DNA from: Draconibacterium sp.
Lineage (GTDB): Bacteria > Bacteroidota > Bacteroidia > Bacteroidales > Prolixibacteraceae
Direction: 5' to 3'
DNA: 32,357 nt
NCBI GenBank assembly: GCA_011620585.1
Contig: WOYV01000131.1
Coordinates: 21,400 to 53,756, forward strand
Both the position numbers and the translations under genes were made by a program. Shown here piece by piece: positions 16,501 through 23,597 of this stretch (the stretch's first letter is position 1; each line of letters opens with the position of its first letter). The notes under the pieces were generated by a model, which was given only the letters and a program-made list of their open reading frames with translations, made no database searches and was not told where the DNA came from.

Positions 16501-16655
16501 CCAATGGTTGTCCCTTTTACCAGCACAGATACCCCGGGAATGGAAGTTCCATCTTCGGCGCTTGTTACCGTTCCCGTAATTTTTTTAGTTTGTGCATTGG
16601 CAAATTGCGTACCTATTAACAGGACACAAAAAATCAACACTGTAATTTTTTTCAT
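13512..16655 (-). CDS. SusC/RagA family TonB-dependent outer-membrane transporter
   Basis: A 1047-residue TonB-linked importer. Order of parts: signal peptide (1-22, ending FANAQ), a carboxypeptidase-regulatory-like beta domain (about 26-95, ITGTVTSAEDGTSIPGVSV), a TonB-box-like LDEIMVVAYGT, the plug (about 115-215) with the SusC signature IRIRGVGTLN and PLIILDGVQY, then the 22-strand barrel to the terminal Phe (GFSLQF). The ATG at 16655 is preferred over a TTG two codons upstream. Energy would come from TonB-ExbBD encoded elsewhere. Upstream is a 318-bp divergent gap with an interrupted palindrome. No sigma/anti-sigma pair or hybrid two-component regulator is adjacent. Confidence 0.96.
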   Translation of the reverse strand: MKKITVLIFCVLLIGTQFANAQTKKITGTVTSAEDGTSIPGVSVLVKGTTIGTITNIDGYYELQVPEDAKVLSFSFVGLKTTEIPISGTTVNASMKADVLGLDEIMVVAYGTVKKESLTGSAAVIDEKQIESRSVSSVAQILTGSTTGIQTTAGSGQPGSSPDIRIRGVGTLNTSADPLIILDGVQYAGSISSINAGDISSMTVLKDASSTALYGSRAANGVIIITTKKGTKGAENLKITLKAQAGLISEALPHYESVSAQNYFELQAEAFAQARFQSGNAATIGESRSYAYENIYSQLRYNPFVGVANDAILGSDGKINPNAKVGFPDLDWYDAAGQQGYRQNYDLSLAGGSQKVSYYYSFGYLDERGYVIKSDYERFNTRLNIDFNVTDWLQIGTNMYGAIITSDIGSSGSATYANPWRNARMNPGIYPVYLVDQATGEYILDGAGEKQYDDGGLYSRPINQGRNAIAELNWNSDTYKRNNVSDRTYATVTLMEGLTATFNAGVDIQNYQYKGYENPKIGDGAPTARMDETRYTRTTVNLNQLVNYEKTFNEVHNFSALVGHESYSRKYTYQRGFKNQFIVSGIYELNNFVNSATNTSYTTDKTTEGYFSRLKYNYDNKYYIEGSYRRDGSSAFHKDVRWGNFYSVGTSWRIDQERFMSPVSWVNSLKLRASYGEVGNDDTGDYGYQALYETYPNAEHPGIKWSTVGNTALTWEVNKTFDVGLDFALFDRVSGTVEWYNRKSDDLLYSMPLPSSMGLLEQPRNIAALVNSGVEISLEGDIVRTKDFTWNMSLMGSTNKNEITSIPEPFVNGTKKWSEGHSIYDFWLRKFYDVDPEDGATRFHVWEDVFDDNGEAIGTQLAYDDNGEPVLTKDATEAKYGYVGASAIPDLLGSITNTFTYKGFTLSALLTYSLGGKMIDGIYQGMLGATQGESFHPDVQNSWMNPGDVTDFPRLQYSNSNLYATSDFFLISSDYLNIRNVTLSYDFPKQMMENWGVGQLSVYVTGENLYMFNARKGMNPTLNFSGTQDEFAYNPSRSIILGFSLQF

Positions 16656-16973
16656 AGACAATAGAATTTAATGAATTAAACATTCACAACGCCAAGCCTT
16701 AAGCCTTGTATTACAAAAACTTACAACTTATGCATTGTACTTCTCACAACAAAATAAAATACCCGATGTTTTATATTTTACTCAAAAACACATCTTGAAT
16801 ACGATATACCCTTCGGTCAAGATGTTGGCACAAAATAAACATTTTTTAACATGTTTGACATCGAATTGATAAAATTGTTTAAAAAAGTAATGGTATTCTT
16901 TAAAAATGCTCATAACGATACTTGTAAATGTAAATACGAAAAATAAAAACTTTCTTTACAGTTTTAAACCCGG
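16656..16973. other. Divergent regulatory gap between susC and the ATP-grasp gene
   Basis: A 318-bp AT-rich gap that must hold promoters for both flanking genes. I could not place a convincing TTTG/TAnnTTTG pair for either. It contains an interrupted inverted repeat at 16790-16825 and the smaller one AAACAT/ATGTTT (16837-16842 / 16851-16856). No small gene was recognised. Confidence 0.5.
16790..16825. promoter_or_regulatory. Interrupted inverted repeat, possible operator or leader hairpin
   Basis: ACATCTTGA (16790-16798) and TCAAGATGT (16817-16825) are perfect 9-nt inverted arms separated by 18 nt. The arm centres are 27 nt apart. The site is 135 nt upstream of the susC ATG and 148 nt upstream of the divergent gene. 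A dimeric regulator site or an RNA hairpin are both possible. Confidence 0.42.
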
Positions 16974-18200
16974 ATGAAACAGAACTCCAATCTCTATTAT
17001 TTCAACCCCACCTGCGAATATGCGGTTGGAAATGGCTCGCCCAACTGGCAGCCAAATCAGCTTCTGCGCAGGATGGAAACCGATTTGGATATACTACCCA
17101 TGTTTTTCGCCTCATCAAACGATTTTGTTTTGGTTGGGCATTTACCTTCGAAAACACATCTCGAAAAACTTGGCAGACTTGGGATAGAAATACCGGGATT
17201 TATTCAAGAAAGAGATGCTTTTACAAATATCAACATTCAAACCCGTGAATGGAAGGGATTAAAACCCTGGGGATGGAGTCCGGCTGCACACAAGTTACTT
17301 CATCCTTTTAAAAACAACTGTTCCGAAGATTTTAAAGATTTGCCTGTTTCAAACTGGAACCCGGGGTATCGGGAATTGTATTCAAAAAAATTCAGTCTTG
17401 GCATCCTTACCCGAATGCTGGATGAGTTTCCACATAACAATTTTATTCCGAAAGACTTCAAAGCGGTGGTTTGTGCAAACCGGGAAGAAGTAGAAACGTT
17501 GATCAGCAAATGGGGTAAAGTAATGGTGAAAGCGCCGTGGAGCAGTTCGGGCAGGGGCTTGCAACCTATTACAAAAACACCGGTACATCCCAAAGTTTGG
17601 GAGAAATTATTGGCGATTATTAAAGACCAGGGTTATGTTATGGTGGAGCCGCTGCTGGATAAAAAGCTCGATATCGCCTTTCAGTTTAAAGCGGGGAAAC
17701 AAAGGATCAGTTTTGTGGGGATCAGCAACTTCACTGCCGATCCGAAGGGCCGGTATATTGGGAATAACCTGAACGGCCTCCCCGATGATATGGATCCTGA
17801 ACTGGTTGAATTTGCCGAATTTGTTCCGCAAATAGTTGTGGGGCCCCTTATTCGCGTACTTGAAACGAGTGAAATAGCACATTCTTACGATGGTTTTTTT
17901 GGTGTGGATGCGCTTATTTATGAAGACGAAAACGGAAACTTGAAAATAAATCCCTGTCTCGAAATAAATCTGCGGTACAATATGGGTTTGTTATCGGTTC
18001 TACTCGAATCTTATCTTTTGCCCGGGAAGAAAGGAATTTACCGAACCTGGTTTGAACCGGGCAGAATGTACCTGGATTTTAAAAATCAAATGGAAGAAAG
18101 ACACCCGGTCCGTTTGAACGGGCAGCGGCTCGAATCCGGTTTTTTATCTTTAACCGATCCGGGCGCCGAAAGCAGGTTTGGCGCATACATTCTGATTTGA
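16974..18200 (+). CDS. Uncharacterised ATP-grasp-like protein
   Basis: A 408-residue protein that I do not recognise as a named enzyme. Its second half has ATP-grasp features. GKVMVKAPWSSSGRGLQ (181-197) looks like the nucleotide-binding lysine and flexible loop. YVMVEPLL (221-228) matches the segment that contacts the base. GVDALIY followed by INPCLEINLRYNMG (310-338) carries the Asp, Glu and Asn (about D312, E330, N332) that bind Mg-ATP in this fold. The N-terminus (YFNPTCEYAVGNGSPNW) is distinctive and is not a known substrate domain to me. Family chemistry is ATP-dependent carboxylate-amine or -thiol ligation; the substrate here is unknown. There are no membrane segments or signal peptide. 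PPK2 follows after 95 nt on the same strand. Confidence 0.75.
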   Translation: MKQNSNLYYFNPTCEYAVGNGSPNWQPNQLLRRMETDLDILPMFFASSNDFVLVGHLPSKTHLEKLGRLGIEIPGFIQERDAFTNINIQTREWKGLKPWGWSPAAHKLLHPFKNNCSEDFKDLPVSNWNPGYRELYSKKFSLGILTRMLDEFPHNNFIPKDFKAVVCANREEVETLISKWGKVMVKAPWSSSGRGLQPITKTPVHPKVWEKLLAIIKDQGYVMVEPLLDKKLDIAFQFKAGKQRISFVGISNFTADPKGRYIGNNLNGLPDDMDPELVEFAEFVPQIVVGPLIRVLETSEIAHSYDGFFGVDALIYEDENGNLKINPCLEINLRYNMGLLSVLLESYLLPGKKGIYRTWFEPGRMYLDFKNQMEERHPVRLNGQRLESGFLSLTDPGAESRFGAYILI

Positions 18201-18265
18201 ATCATCAACTGATTTCAGATCAACGTTAAAGTCTACCCGCTTTTTATTCCTTTCCATATTTTTCT

Positions 18266-18273
18266 TAACTTTA
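18266..18273 (+). promoter_or_regulatory. Weak -7-like element before ppk2
   Basis: TAACTTTA fits TAnnTTTG at 7 of 8 positions and ends 22 nt before the ppk2 ATG. No -33 partner is seen at the right distance, so ppk2 could equally be read from the upstream gene. Confidence 0.28.
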
Positions 18274-18295
18274 GAACTATATCAAACCAATCAAT

Positions 18296-19099
18296 ATGGA
18301 ACAGGAGAATCCCACCGAAAGGAAAAAGCTAAAGAATAAATTTTACCAAAGTGAACTCTATAAACTACAGATCGAGCTGGTAAAACTTCAGGAATGGATT
18401 AAACTAAAAGGGCTAAAAGCAGTGGTCATTTTCGAGGGCCGTGATGCGGCAGGAAAAGGAGGAACCATTGCCAGGGTTACACAGTATTTAAATCCTCGTA
18501 TTTGCAAAGTTGTAGCCTTGGGAACTCCCACTGAGCGGGAAAAAACGCAATGGTATTTTCAACGTTATGTGCCACATTTACCCGCAGCCGGAGAGATGGC
18601 CCTGTTCGACCGGAGCTGGTATAACCGTGCCGGAGTGGAAAAAGTAATGGGCTTTTGCACCAACGATGAATACTGGGAATTCCTGCGCTCCTGCCCCAAT
18701 TTCGAGCGTATGCTGATCCGTTCAGGAATTATCCTCATCAAATATTGGTTCTCGGTGAGTGAAGATGAGCAAACCAAACGTTTTCGTTCGCGTTTGAATG
18801 ATCCAACCAGACGTTGGAAACTCAGCCCGATGGACGTAAAATCGATGCAACTTTTTGTGGAGTACTCGAAGGCAAAAGACGAAATGTTTGCCTACACCGA
18901 TACCAAAATCAGCCCGTGGTGGGTTGTGGATGCCGATGATAAAAAACGCGCGCGCTTAAACTGCATTCACCACCTGTTGTCGATGATCCCGTACAAAGAA
19001 ATAGAACCTCAACCCATTGAGTTACCGGAAAGAAAGGAAACTAAAGGTTACGTTCGGCCACCTCTCGACGAAATGACTTATGTTCCCAACGTTTATTAA
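18296..19099 (+). CDS. ppk2: Polyphosphate kinase 2 (PPK2)
   Basis: A 267-residue single-domain PPK2, which transfers phosphate between polyphosphate and nucleotides, mostly regenerating nucleoside di- or triphosphates. The Walker A motif EGRDAAGKGGT (about 43-53) is intact. The Walker B and lid region MALFDRSWYNRAGVE (about 101-115) is the family signature. LNPRICKVVALGTPTERE and the RRWKLSPMD stretch are also conserved, and the end DEMTYVPNVY is typical. Length fits one-domain class I enzymes; whether ADP or GDP is preferred cannot be read. It is convergent with the DUF1338 gene, 32 nt away. It may share a transcript with the ATP-grasp gene. Confidence 0.95.
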   Translation: MEQENPTERKKLKNKFYQSELYKLQIELVKLQEWIKLKGLKAVVIFEGRDAAGKGGTIARVTQYLNPRICKVVALGTPTEREKTQWYFQRYVPHLPAAGEMALFDRSWYNRAGVEKVMGFCTNDEYWEFLRSCPNFERMLIRSGIILIKYWFSVSEDEQTKRFRSRLNDPTRRWKLSPMDVKSMQLFVEYSKAKDEMFAYTDTKISPWWVVDADDKKRARLNCIHHLLSMIPYKEIEPQPIELPERKETKGYVRPPLDEMTYVPNVY

Positions 19100-19131
19100 C
19101 GCACTAAATACTTTTTTAGTTAAAAACAAAG

Positions 19132-20055
19132 TCAATTATCCCTTGTTCTGGTCATATCAAAAAGATGCGTGGCCTGTTCGCCCAGGAAACCGGAAAAGAG
19201 TTTCTTTTGACCATTCTCTTCAATAAATCCACGCTCGGCGAGTTCGTAATAGGCATAGGTCCAGTTCATTTTTTCGGGCCCATCTTCACCAATAACTTCC
19301 ACCTCTTCTTTAACAGCCAGTGTGGCCGACTGCTGTAGTTTGCTTCCTTTCACTCCTTCGATGCTTTCTTTCATCGGAACACCGGCAGCAGCTAAACCGT
19401 TACAAGTCGATTCCAGATCGGGCCACTCTCTCACTTTCTGAAAATTAACGAAAGCGGTAAAATGATTCACCGAATTTCCATGTAATAATGTCCAGGCCGC
19501 GTATTGCGACACGTCGTTCAGTTGCAGTACATCTTCTTTTTTTGGGGCATGCCACGGCCGTCTGAAATATTGGGCAAGGTCGGCAACGAGTTTATCGGCG
19601 GCCAGTTTTGGCAGTTGACCTTCTTTTTTTAATACGCCTAACAATTTAATGCTGTCGTCGGAAAGTAAATAGGGTGTTTCAACCACCGTATTATGTATGA
19701 TTTGCTGTGCCCAGTCAGGCAAGAGATCGACCTCAAGCTGACTCACGAATATTTTGGGAAACATTTCATCGGGGTGTTCGAAATGAACCGCGGTAAGTTT
19801 TTTCTTTTTGAATTCGTAGGTAGTCACCGGTTTGTATTCCAGGAAATTAAGAATATGCTTAATGGCCCTGATTCCTTCGGGTTGTTCGCCGGTGTGGGTA
19901 TTAAAGGTTCGGAGGGCAATGTGGTCGTTCACTATCTGTCCGCCTTTTCCAGTAACCAAATCGACATAGGTTTTGGCATAAGAAACCCGGGCAATAAATT
20001 GTTCCCACAAATTTTCGAGCAAAAGCGCTGTAATTTCTCTTGTAGTGAATTTCAT
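19132..20055 (-). CDS. DUF1338 family, 2-oxoadipate dioxygenase/decarboxylase-like
   Basis: A 307-residue non-haem-iron protein of the DUF1338/HglS family. The Pseudomonas HglS enzyme converts 2-oxoadipate to D-2-hydroxyglutarate in lysine breakdown. The expected metal ligands are visible: His45 in NDHIALRTF, His198 in GNSVNHFTAFV and Glu271 in YAYYELAERG. Arg49 sits four residues after the first His, as in HglS, where it binds the substrate carboxylate. The ATG at 20055 starts the conserved domain directly; an upstream in-frame ATG at 20127 would add 24 unconserved residues. No other lysine-catabolism gene is adjacent. Residue matching is from memory of the family, so the exact substrate is an inference. 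Confidence 0.82.
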   Translation of the reverse strand: MKFTTREITALLLENLWEQFIARVSYAKTYVDLVTGKGGQIVNDHIALRTFNTHTGEQPEGIRAIKHILNFLEYKPVTTYEFKKKKLTAVHFEHPDEMFPKIFVSQLEVDLLPDWAQQIIHNTVVETPYLLSDDSIKLLGVLKKEGQLPKLAADKLVADLAQYFRRPWHAPKKEDVLQLNDVSQYAAWTLLHGNSVNHFTAFVNFQKVREWPDLESTCNGLAAAGVPMKESIEGVKGSKLQQSATLAVKEEVEVIGEDGPEKMNWTYAYYELAERGFIEENGQKKLFSGFLGEQATHLFDMTRTRDN

Positions 20056-20347
20056 ATTCTTAATTTTTGATATTAATGAGATCGGATGAAACGCCCTCTT
20101 ACCTTCCAACACATTTTTTGTGGGCATCAAGGCCTGGTCGGCCCACCCATCAAACTACCAGTTGTTTACTTTCTTTATTCCCGGCTCCCTGATGTTGTAT
20201 TCTTCACGAAAACAGAATTCCATTCTTCGAATCAACAATCCAAATAGCTGGCGCTTGTTTTTAATGTAAACAACAAAGCAGTACACTTAGTTACTAAAAT
20301 GCGGATGTTTAAGAATATGGTTTTAGTGGAAAAAACTTTGTAAGTGA

Positions 20348-21256
20348 TTAGGCGAAACGACCGGCCGATTTCATGAATTCCAGCACATCGTTTTTATTGA
20401 AGTAGGCAGTTGCCCCGGTTTTGGTGGCGTTTAAGGCACCGGCTGCATTTCCAAAGCGAAGCGATTCTTCCAGGTTTTTGCCGTTAAGATAACAATGTAA
20501 AAAACCGGCGGAGAAAGCCATTCCCGAACCAATGTTATCTTTCATTTCAACTTTGTACGCGGCTTCCGAAACAATCCCTTCGTCTTTGTGATAGGCTAAA
20601 ACGCCGCCATTCCCACGGGTTACAATCACCAAATCGATGTTAAATCGTTTGGAAATTGACTGAACAAAATCTTCAGTTTCTGAATAACCGACTTTGAGTT
20701 CGTTGGCCAAAAACGCGATTTCCTTTTCCTTGATCCGAACGATGTGAGCCGATGACAGGAAATGAATAACCACGTTTGCATCAAAAAAATGTTCGAACAA
20801 TTTCAGGTCAAAAAAATGGATTGAATCGGGCGATTCCCTGATCAGTTCGCGGATGGTATTTTTCGATAGCCCGTAACGTTGTGGCAGAAGTCCAAAAAAC
20901 AAACAATCTGCATCGCGGACCAGTTTTAACGATTCGGGCGTAAATTCGATATGGTCGAAAGCGACATCTTCTTTCACCTTGTAACGGCTTTCGCCACTTT
21001 CGTCGAAACTAACATATACTTCGCCGGTTGGAAATTCGGTGTCGAGCTGCACATTCCTGTCAGAGATGTCTAATTCTTTTAGTTTATCCAGCGCTTCATT
21101 CCCTAAGTCGTCGTCTCCAACGCGCGATAACAGGTGACCCTCTTCGCCAAACGAGTTACAACGGAAAACCAGGTTCGACGGAGTTCCTCCAAGTACTTTA
21201 CCATGTGGTAAAATATCCCAGACAATTTCACCGAAGGCAACAATCTTTTTTCCCAT
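20348..21256 (-). CDS. PfkB-fold sugar kinase homologue lacking the catalytic Asp
   Basis: A 302-residue ribokinase/PfkB-fold protein closest in pattern to fructokinases. It has KKIVAFGEIVWDILPHGKV, the first signature region GGTPSNLVFRCNSFG and LLSRVGDDDLGNEAL. The second signature normally reads DTxGAGDAF, with the Asp acting as catalytic base. Here it reads DNIGSGMAFSAGF, putting Met246 in place of that Asp. The usual DINLR is DLKLF and the KLNEDE-type segment is RIKEKE. These changes together suggest a pseudokinase or altered chemistry rather than an active fructokinase. The frame is intact and full length. The ATG at 21256 has AGGAG just upstream and a good promoter at 21275-21304. Confidence 0.88.
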   Translation of the reverse strand: MGKKIVAFGEIVWDILPHGKVLGGTPSNLVFRCNSFGEEGHLLSRVGDDDLGNEALDKLKELDISDRNVQLDTEFPTGEVYVSFDESGESRYKVKEDVAFDHIEFTPESLKLVRDADCLFFGLLPQRYGLSKNTIRELIRESPDSIHFFDLKLFEHFFDANVVIHFLSSAHIVRIKEKEIAFLANELKVGYSETEDFVQSISKRFNIDLVIVTRGNGGVLAYHKDEGIVSEAAYKVEMKDNIGSGMAFSAGFLHCYLNGKNLEESLRFGNAAGALNATKTGATAYFNKNDVLEFMKSAGRFA

Positions 21257-21274
21257 AACTCCTGAAATACCCGG

Positions 21275-21304
21275 CAAAAATAATCATAATTAAATGCTTT
21301 CAAA
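21275..21304 (-). promoter_or_regulatory. Promoter of the PfkB-fold gene (TTTG-18-TATTTTTG)
   Basis: On the minus strand, TTTG (21304-21301) is followed after 18 nt by TATTTTTG (21282-21275). Both elements match the Bacteroidota -33/-7 consensus at close to the standard spacing. The ATG at 21256 lies 18 nt downstream. This is the best promoter in the window. Confidence 0.62.
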
Positions 21305-21420
21305 GTGCAGGGGCAAGAGATTTTCAAGAAGTTTTATTGACAGAAAGCCGAATCCCTTTCCCAAAGAACAGCCGCTATTTCACAAAACAATTTTGTTTCC
21401 TTTACGTTAGAAAAAGACCT

Positions 21421-22014
21421 ATGAATTATCTGGCGCATTTATATCTGTCGGGCGAATCTGAAAAGATACTGGTTGGTAATTTTATCGGCGATTATGTAAA
21501 GGGAAATCGTTACCTGCACTATCACGATGAAATTGCCAAAGGAATTGTACTTCACCGGCACATCGATTCGTTTACCGATCAACATGTGCTTCACAAAGCG
21601 GCTAAAAAGTACTTCAGGGACGATTTTGGGCATTATTCAGGCATTGTTATCGATTTTATTTACGATCATTTTCTGGCGCATAACTGGACGTCGTATTCAG
21701 GGATTTCGCTCGCCAGGTATGCCAAAGGTGTTCATTCGGTGTTGTTGTCGCATTTCACGCATCTTCCTTTGCATGTTCAAGGCTTCCTGCCCTTTCTTAT
21801 CCAGAACAGGCGCCTCGAGTCGTATGCGACGGTTGATGGCATTATCCAGTCGATTCAGATAATGGGGAAATATACTTCGCTACCGTCAAAGTCGGAAATA
21901 GCCCGGAGAATTCTTCTCGAAAACTACGATGACTTACAAACAAACTTCGTCGATTTTATGGAAGAAGCCATTCAGTATGTAAAAGATGAATTCGAAATTG
22001 AATTATCAAAATAA
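21421..22014 (+). CDS. acpH: Acyl carrier protein phosphodiesterase (AcpH-like)
   Basis: A 197-residue member of the ACP phosphodiesterase family, which removes the 4'-phosphopantetheine group from holo-ACP. E. coli AcpH has a similar length (193 residues). The N-terminus MNYLAHLYLSGESEKILVGN and FIGDYVKG are family hallmarks. GIVLHRHIDSFTDQHVLH provides the conserved His/Asp cluster of the HD-like metal site, and IVIDFIYDHFLAHNW follows. The frame is open back to 21337, but the ATG at 21421 is chosen because conservation starts there. It is divergent from the PfkB-fold gene and convergent with the KamA-like gene. In vivo importance of this activity is unclear even in E. coli. Confidence 0.9.
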   Translation: MNYLAHLYLSGESEKILVGNFIGDYVKGNRYLHYHDEIAKGIVLHRHIDSFTDQHVLHKAAKKYFRDDFGHYSGIVIDFIYDHFLAHNWTSYSGISLARYAKGVHSVLLSHFTHLPLHVQGFLPFLIQNRRLESYATVDGIIQSIQIMGKYTSLPSKSEIARRILLENYDDLQTNFVDFMEEAIQYVKDEFEIELSK

Positions 22015-22084
22015 TATGCGTGAGCTTAACTTTTCAACAGCTTCGCCATCTTTAATAAGTTACTCGAAATACACCCCCGCTATT

Positions 22085-23380
22085 TTAAGCTAACATTTCA
22101 TGATACGATTGCTCGTAAAAGAAATCGGGTTCTCCAAATGCGGGTTTCAGTTCATCAAACCAAACGGCGTGCGGATCGAAACGCGCAAAAAAGGGTTTTC
22201 CCACCCACGAAGGATCGCGTCCTTGAATGAAATTCAACACAAAAACTTTTTGCCCTTTTATTTCGGTCACCCCGGTAATCTGCACTTTTCCGGGGCTGCA
22301 CGACATACTTGGGCCTTTTACTGTTCTTGCAATGCCACTCACCTGACTGTATGCACTTCGGTAAATCTGCCAGGCCCGGTTTAAAGTAACTGCAAAATAA
22401 TCCTGCGCGCCGGTATCGCGTGCAACAAACATGTAATACGGAATAATTCCCTGACTAACCTGTTCCTTCCAGTTCCCGGCCCAAATTTCGGAGCGGTCGT
22501 TGATATGTTTTAACAAAGGCGATTGCGCCCTGATCTGCACACCGGCATTTAACAACCTGTTGACGGCTTCTTTTGCTGCCGGTGTTTTTAATTCTCCCGG
22601 ATGATTAATATGAGCCATCAAGGCAACATTAATACCTCGCTTTTTAACCTTCCCGAACAAGCGCAAGAGTTCGTCGGCATCGGGATCGCTCGTGAAACGA
22701 TAAGGCCAGTAAGTAAGCGATTTAGTCCCGATCCGAATATTTCTAAGATGCGGAATATTGGCTTCGAGCAAGGCATCAAAATAATGTTCGAAAAATTTGG
22801 TTTTCATTACTGCCGGATCACCACCGGTAAACAAAACATCCGTAATATGAGTGTTGGCTTTCAGGTATTCAACCATCTGGTCAGCTTCCTTCATGGCAAA
22901 TTTAAACTCGTTTAATGCAAATTGCGGCCAGCGAAAACAGTAAGTACAATAGGCATGGCAAGTTTGTCCTTGTGTTGGAAAGAACAACATAATCTCGCGG
23001 TATTTGTGCTGAATGCCATTTAATCGCTTCCCCTTGAATTCAGGCACATTGCTTTCCTGTTCTGCCGGATTCGGATTCAGTTTCATCCGAATTTTCTTTA
23101 CTTCGTTAAGCATCCCGGCCCGCGGTACATTTTGTTTTAACAACGAAGCAACTTTACTGAAATCCTTTTCCCCTAACATTTCGCGTTGCGGAAAATTCAG
23201 GATAAAGAATGGATCTTTTTCGAAATTCGACCAGTCGATCAATTCGTCCACCACATAATTGTCGGTTTTAAACGGAAGAACTGTTCCAACTACTTCGATC
23301 CCGAACTTTTGTTCTTCTGATAAGAACTTCATTTGAGGAATCTCCCTGAAATTTTGGAGAGAATAAGGTTTGTACATCAT
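22085..23380 (-). CDS. KamA-family radical SAM protein (lysine 2,3-aminomutase-like)
   Basis: A 431-residue radical SAM enzyme related to lysine 2,3-aminomutase. The [4Fe-4S] motif is CHAYCTYC (Cys141, Cys145, Cys148), followed by Arg150. A GGDP motif (186-189) is the SAM-binding segment. Lys365 in CSPGKVQITG is the likely PLP lysine. Of the two Asp residues that bind the side-chain amine of lysine in the clostridial enzyme, one seems kept (Asp322 in ARDTGAQ). The other, seven residues before the PLP lysine, is Ser358. Substrate may therefore not be lysine. The start is ambiguous: ATG at 23380 or 23377; the frame also runs back to a TTG at 23497 with 39 extra residues. It stands alone after rodA. 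Confidence 0.85.
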   Translation of the reverse strand: MMYKPYSLQNFREIPQMKFLSEEQKFGIEVVGTVLPFKTDNYVVDELIDWSNFEKDPFFILNFPQREMLGEKDFSKVASLLKQNVPRAGMLNEVKKIRMKLNPNPAEQESNVPEFKGKRLNGIQHKYREIMLFFPTQGQTCHAYCTYCFRWPQFALNEFKFAMKEADQMVEYLKANTHITDVLFTGGDPAVMKTKFFEHYFDALLEANIPHLRNIRIGTKSLTYWPYRFTSDPDADELLRLFGKVKKRGINVALMAHINHPGELKTPAAKEAVNRLLNAGVQIRAQSPLLKHINDRSEIWAGNWKEQVSQGIIPYYMFVARDTGAQDYFAVTLNRAWQIYRSAYSQVSGIARTVKGPSMSCSPGKVQITGVTEIKGQKVFVLNFIQGRDPSWVGKPFFARFDPHAVWFDELKPAFGEPDFFYEQSYHEMLA

Positions 23381-23597
23381 CTCATTAATTTTTTTAATGG
23401 GATACGACACCCTAAAAGCGCCAAAACAATGAACACACATAAAATAAAAATCAAGTGGTTCTTTTTCCCATAGGATTTTTAATGAATAATTAAGCAATAA
23501 TAAGCCTGTCAGGGTAAAAATTTAAAAATTCTTACCAATTTTATAAAGCCTTGCGAAGGTAGCAAAAAAAGACGGGAAGACCAATTTTACAGGCATA

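Noticed and set aside
19103-19120. Possible bidirectional terminator between ppk2 and the DUF1338 gene
   Set aside because: ACTAAA/TTTAGT gives only a 6-bp AT-rich stem without a following T-run, too weak to call.
20056-20347. Possible small gene or RNA in the gap between the DUF1338 and PfkB-fold genes
   Set aside because: No frame with a recognisable product, no clear hairpin and no consensus promoter were seen; it may partly be a 5' leader or an N-terminal extension (ATG at 20127).
23381-23497. N-terminal extension of the KamA-like protein from a TTG
   Set aside because: It would add 39 residues with two extra Cys not expected in the family. The ATG pair at 23380/23377 is a more likely start, though this stays uncertain.
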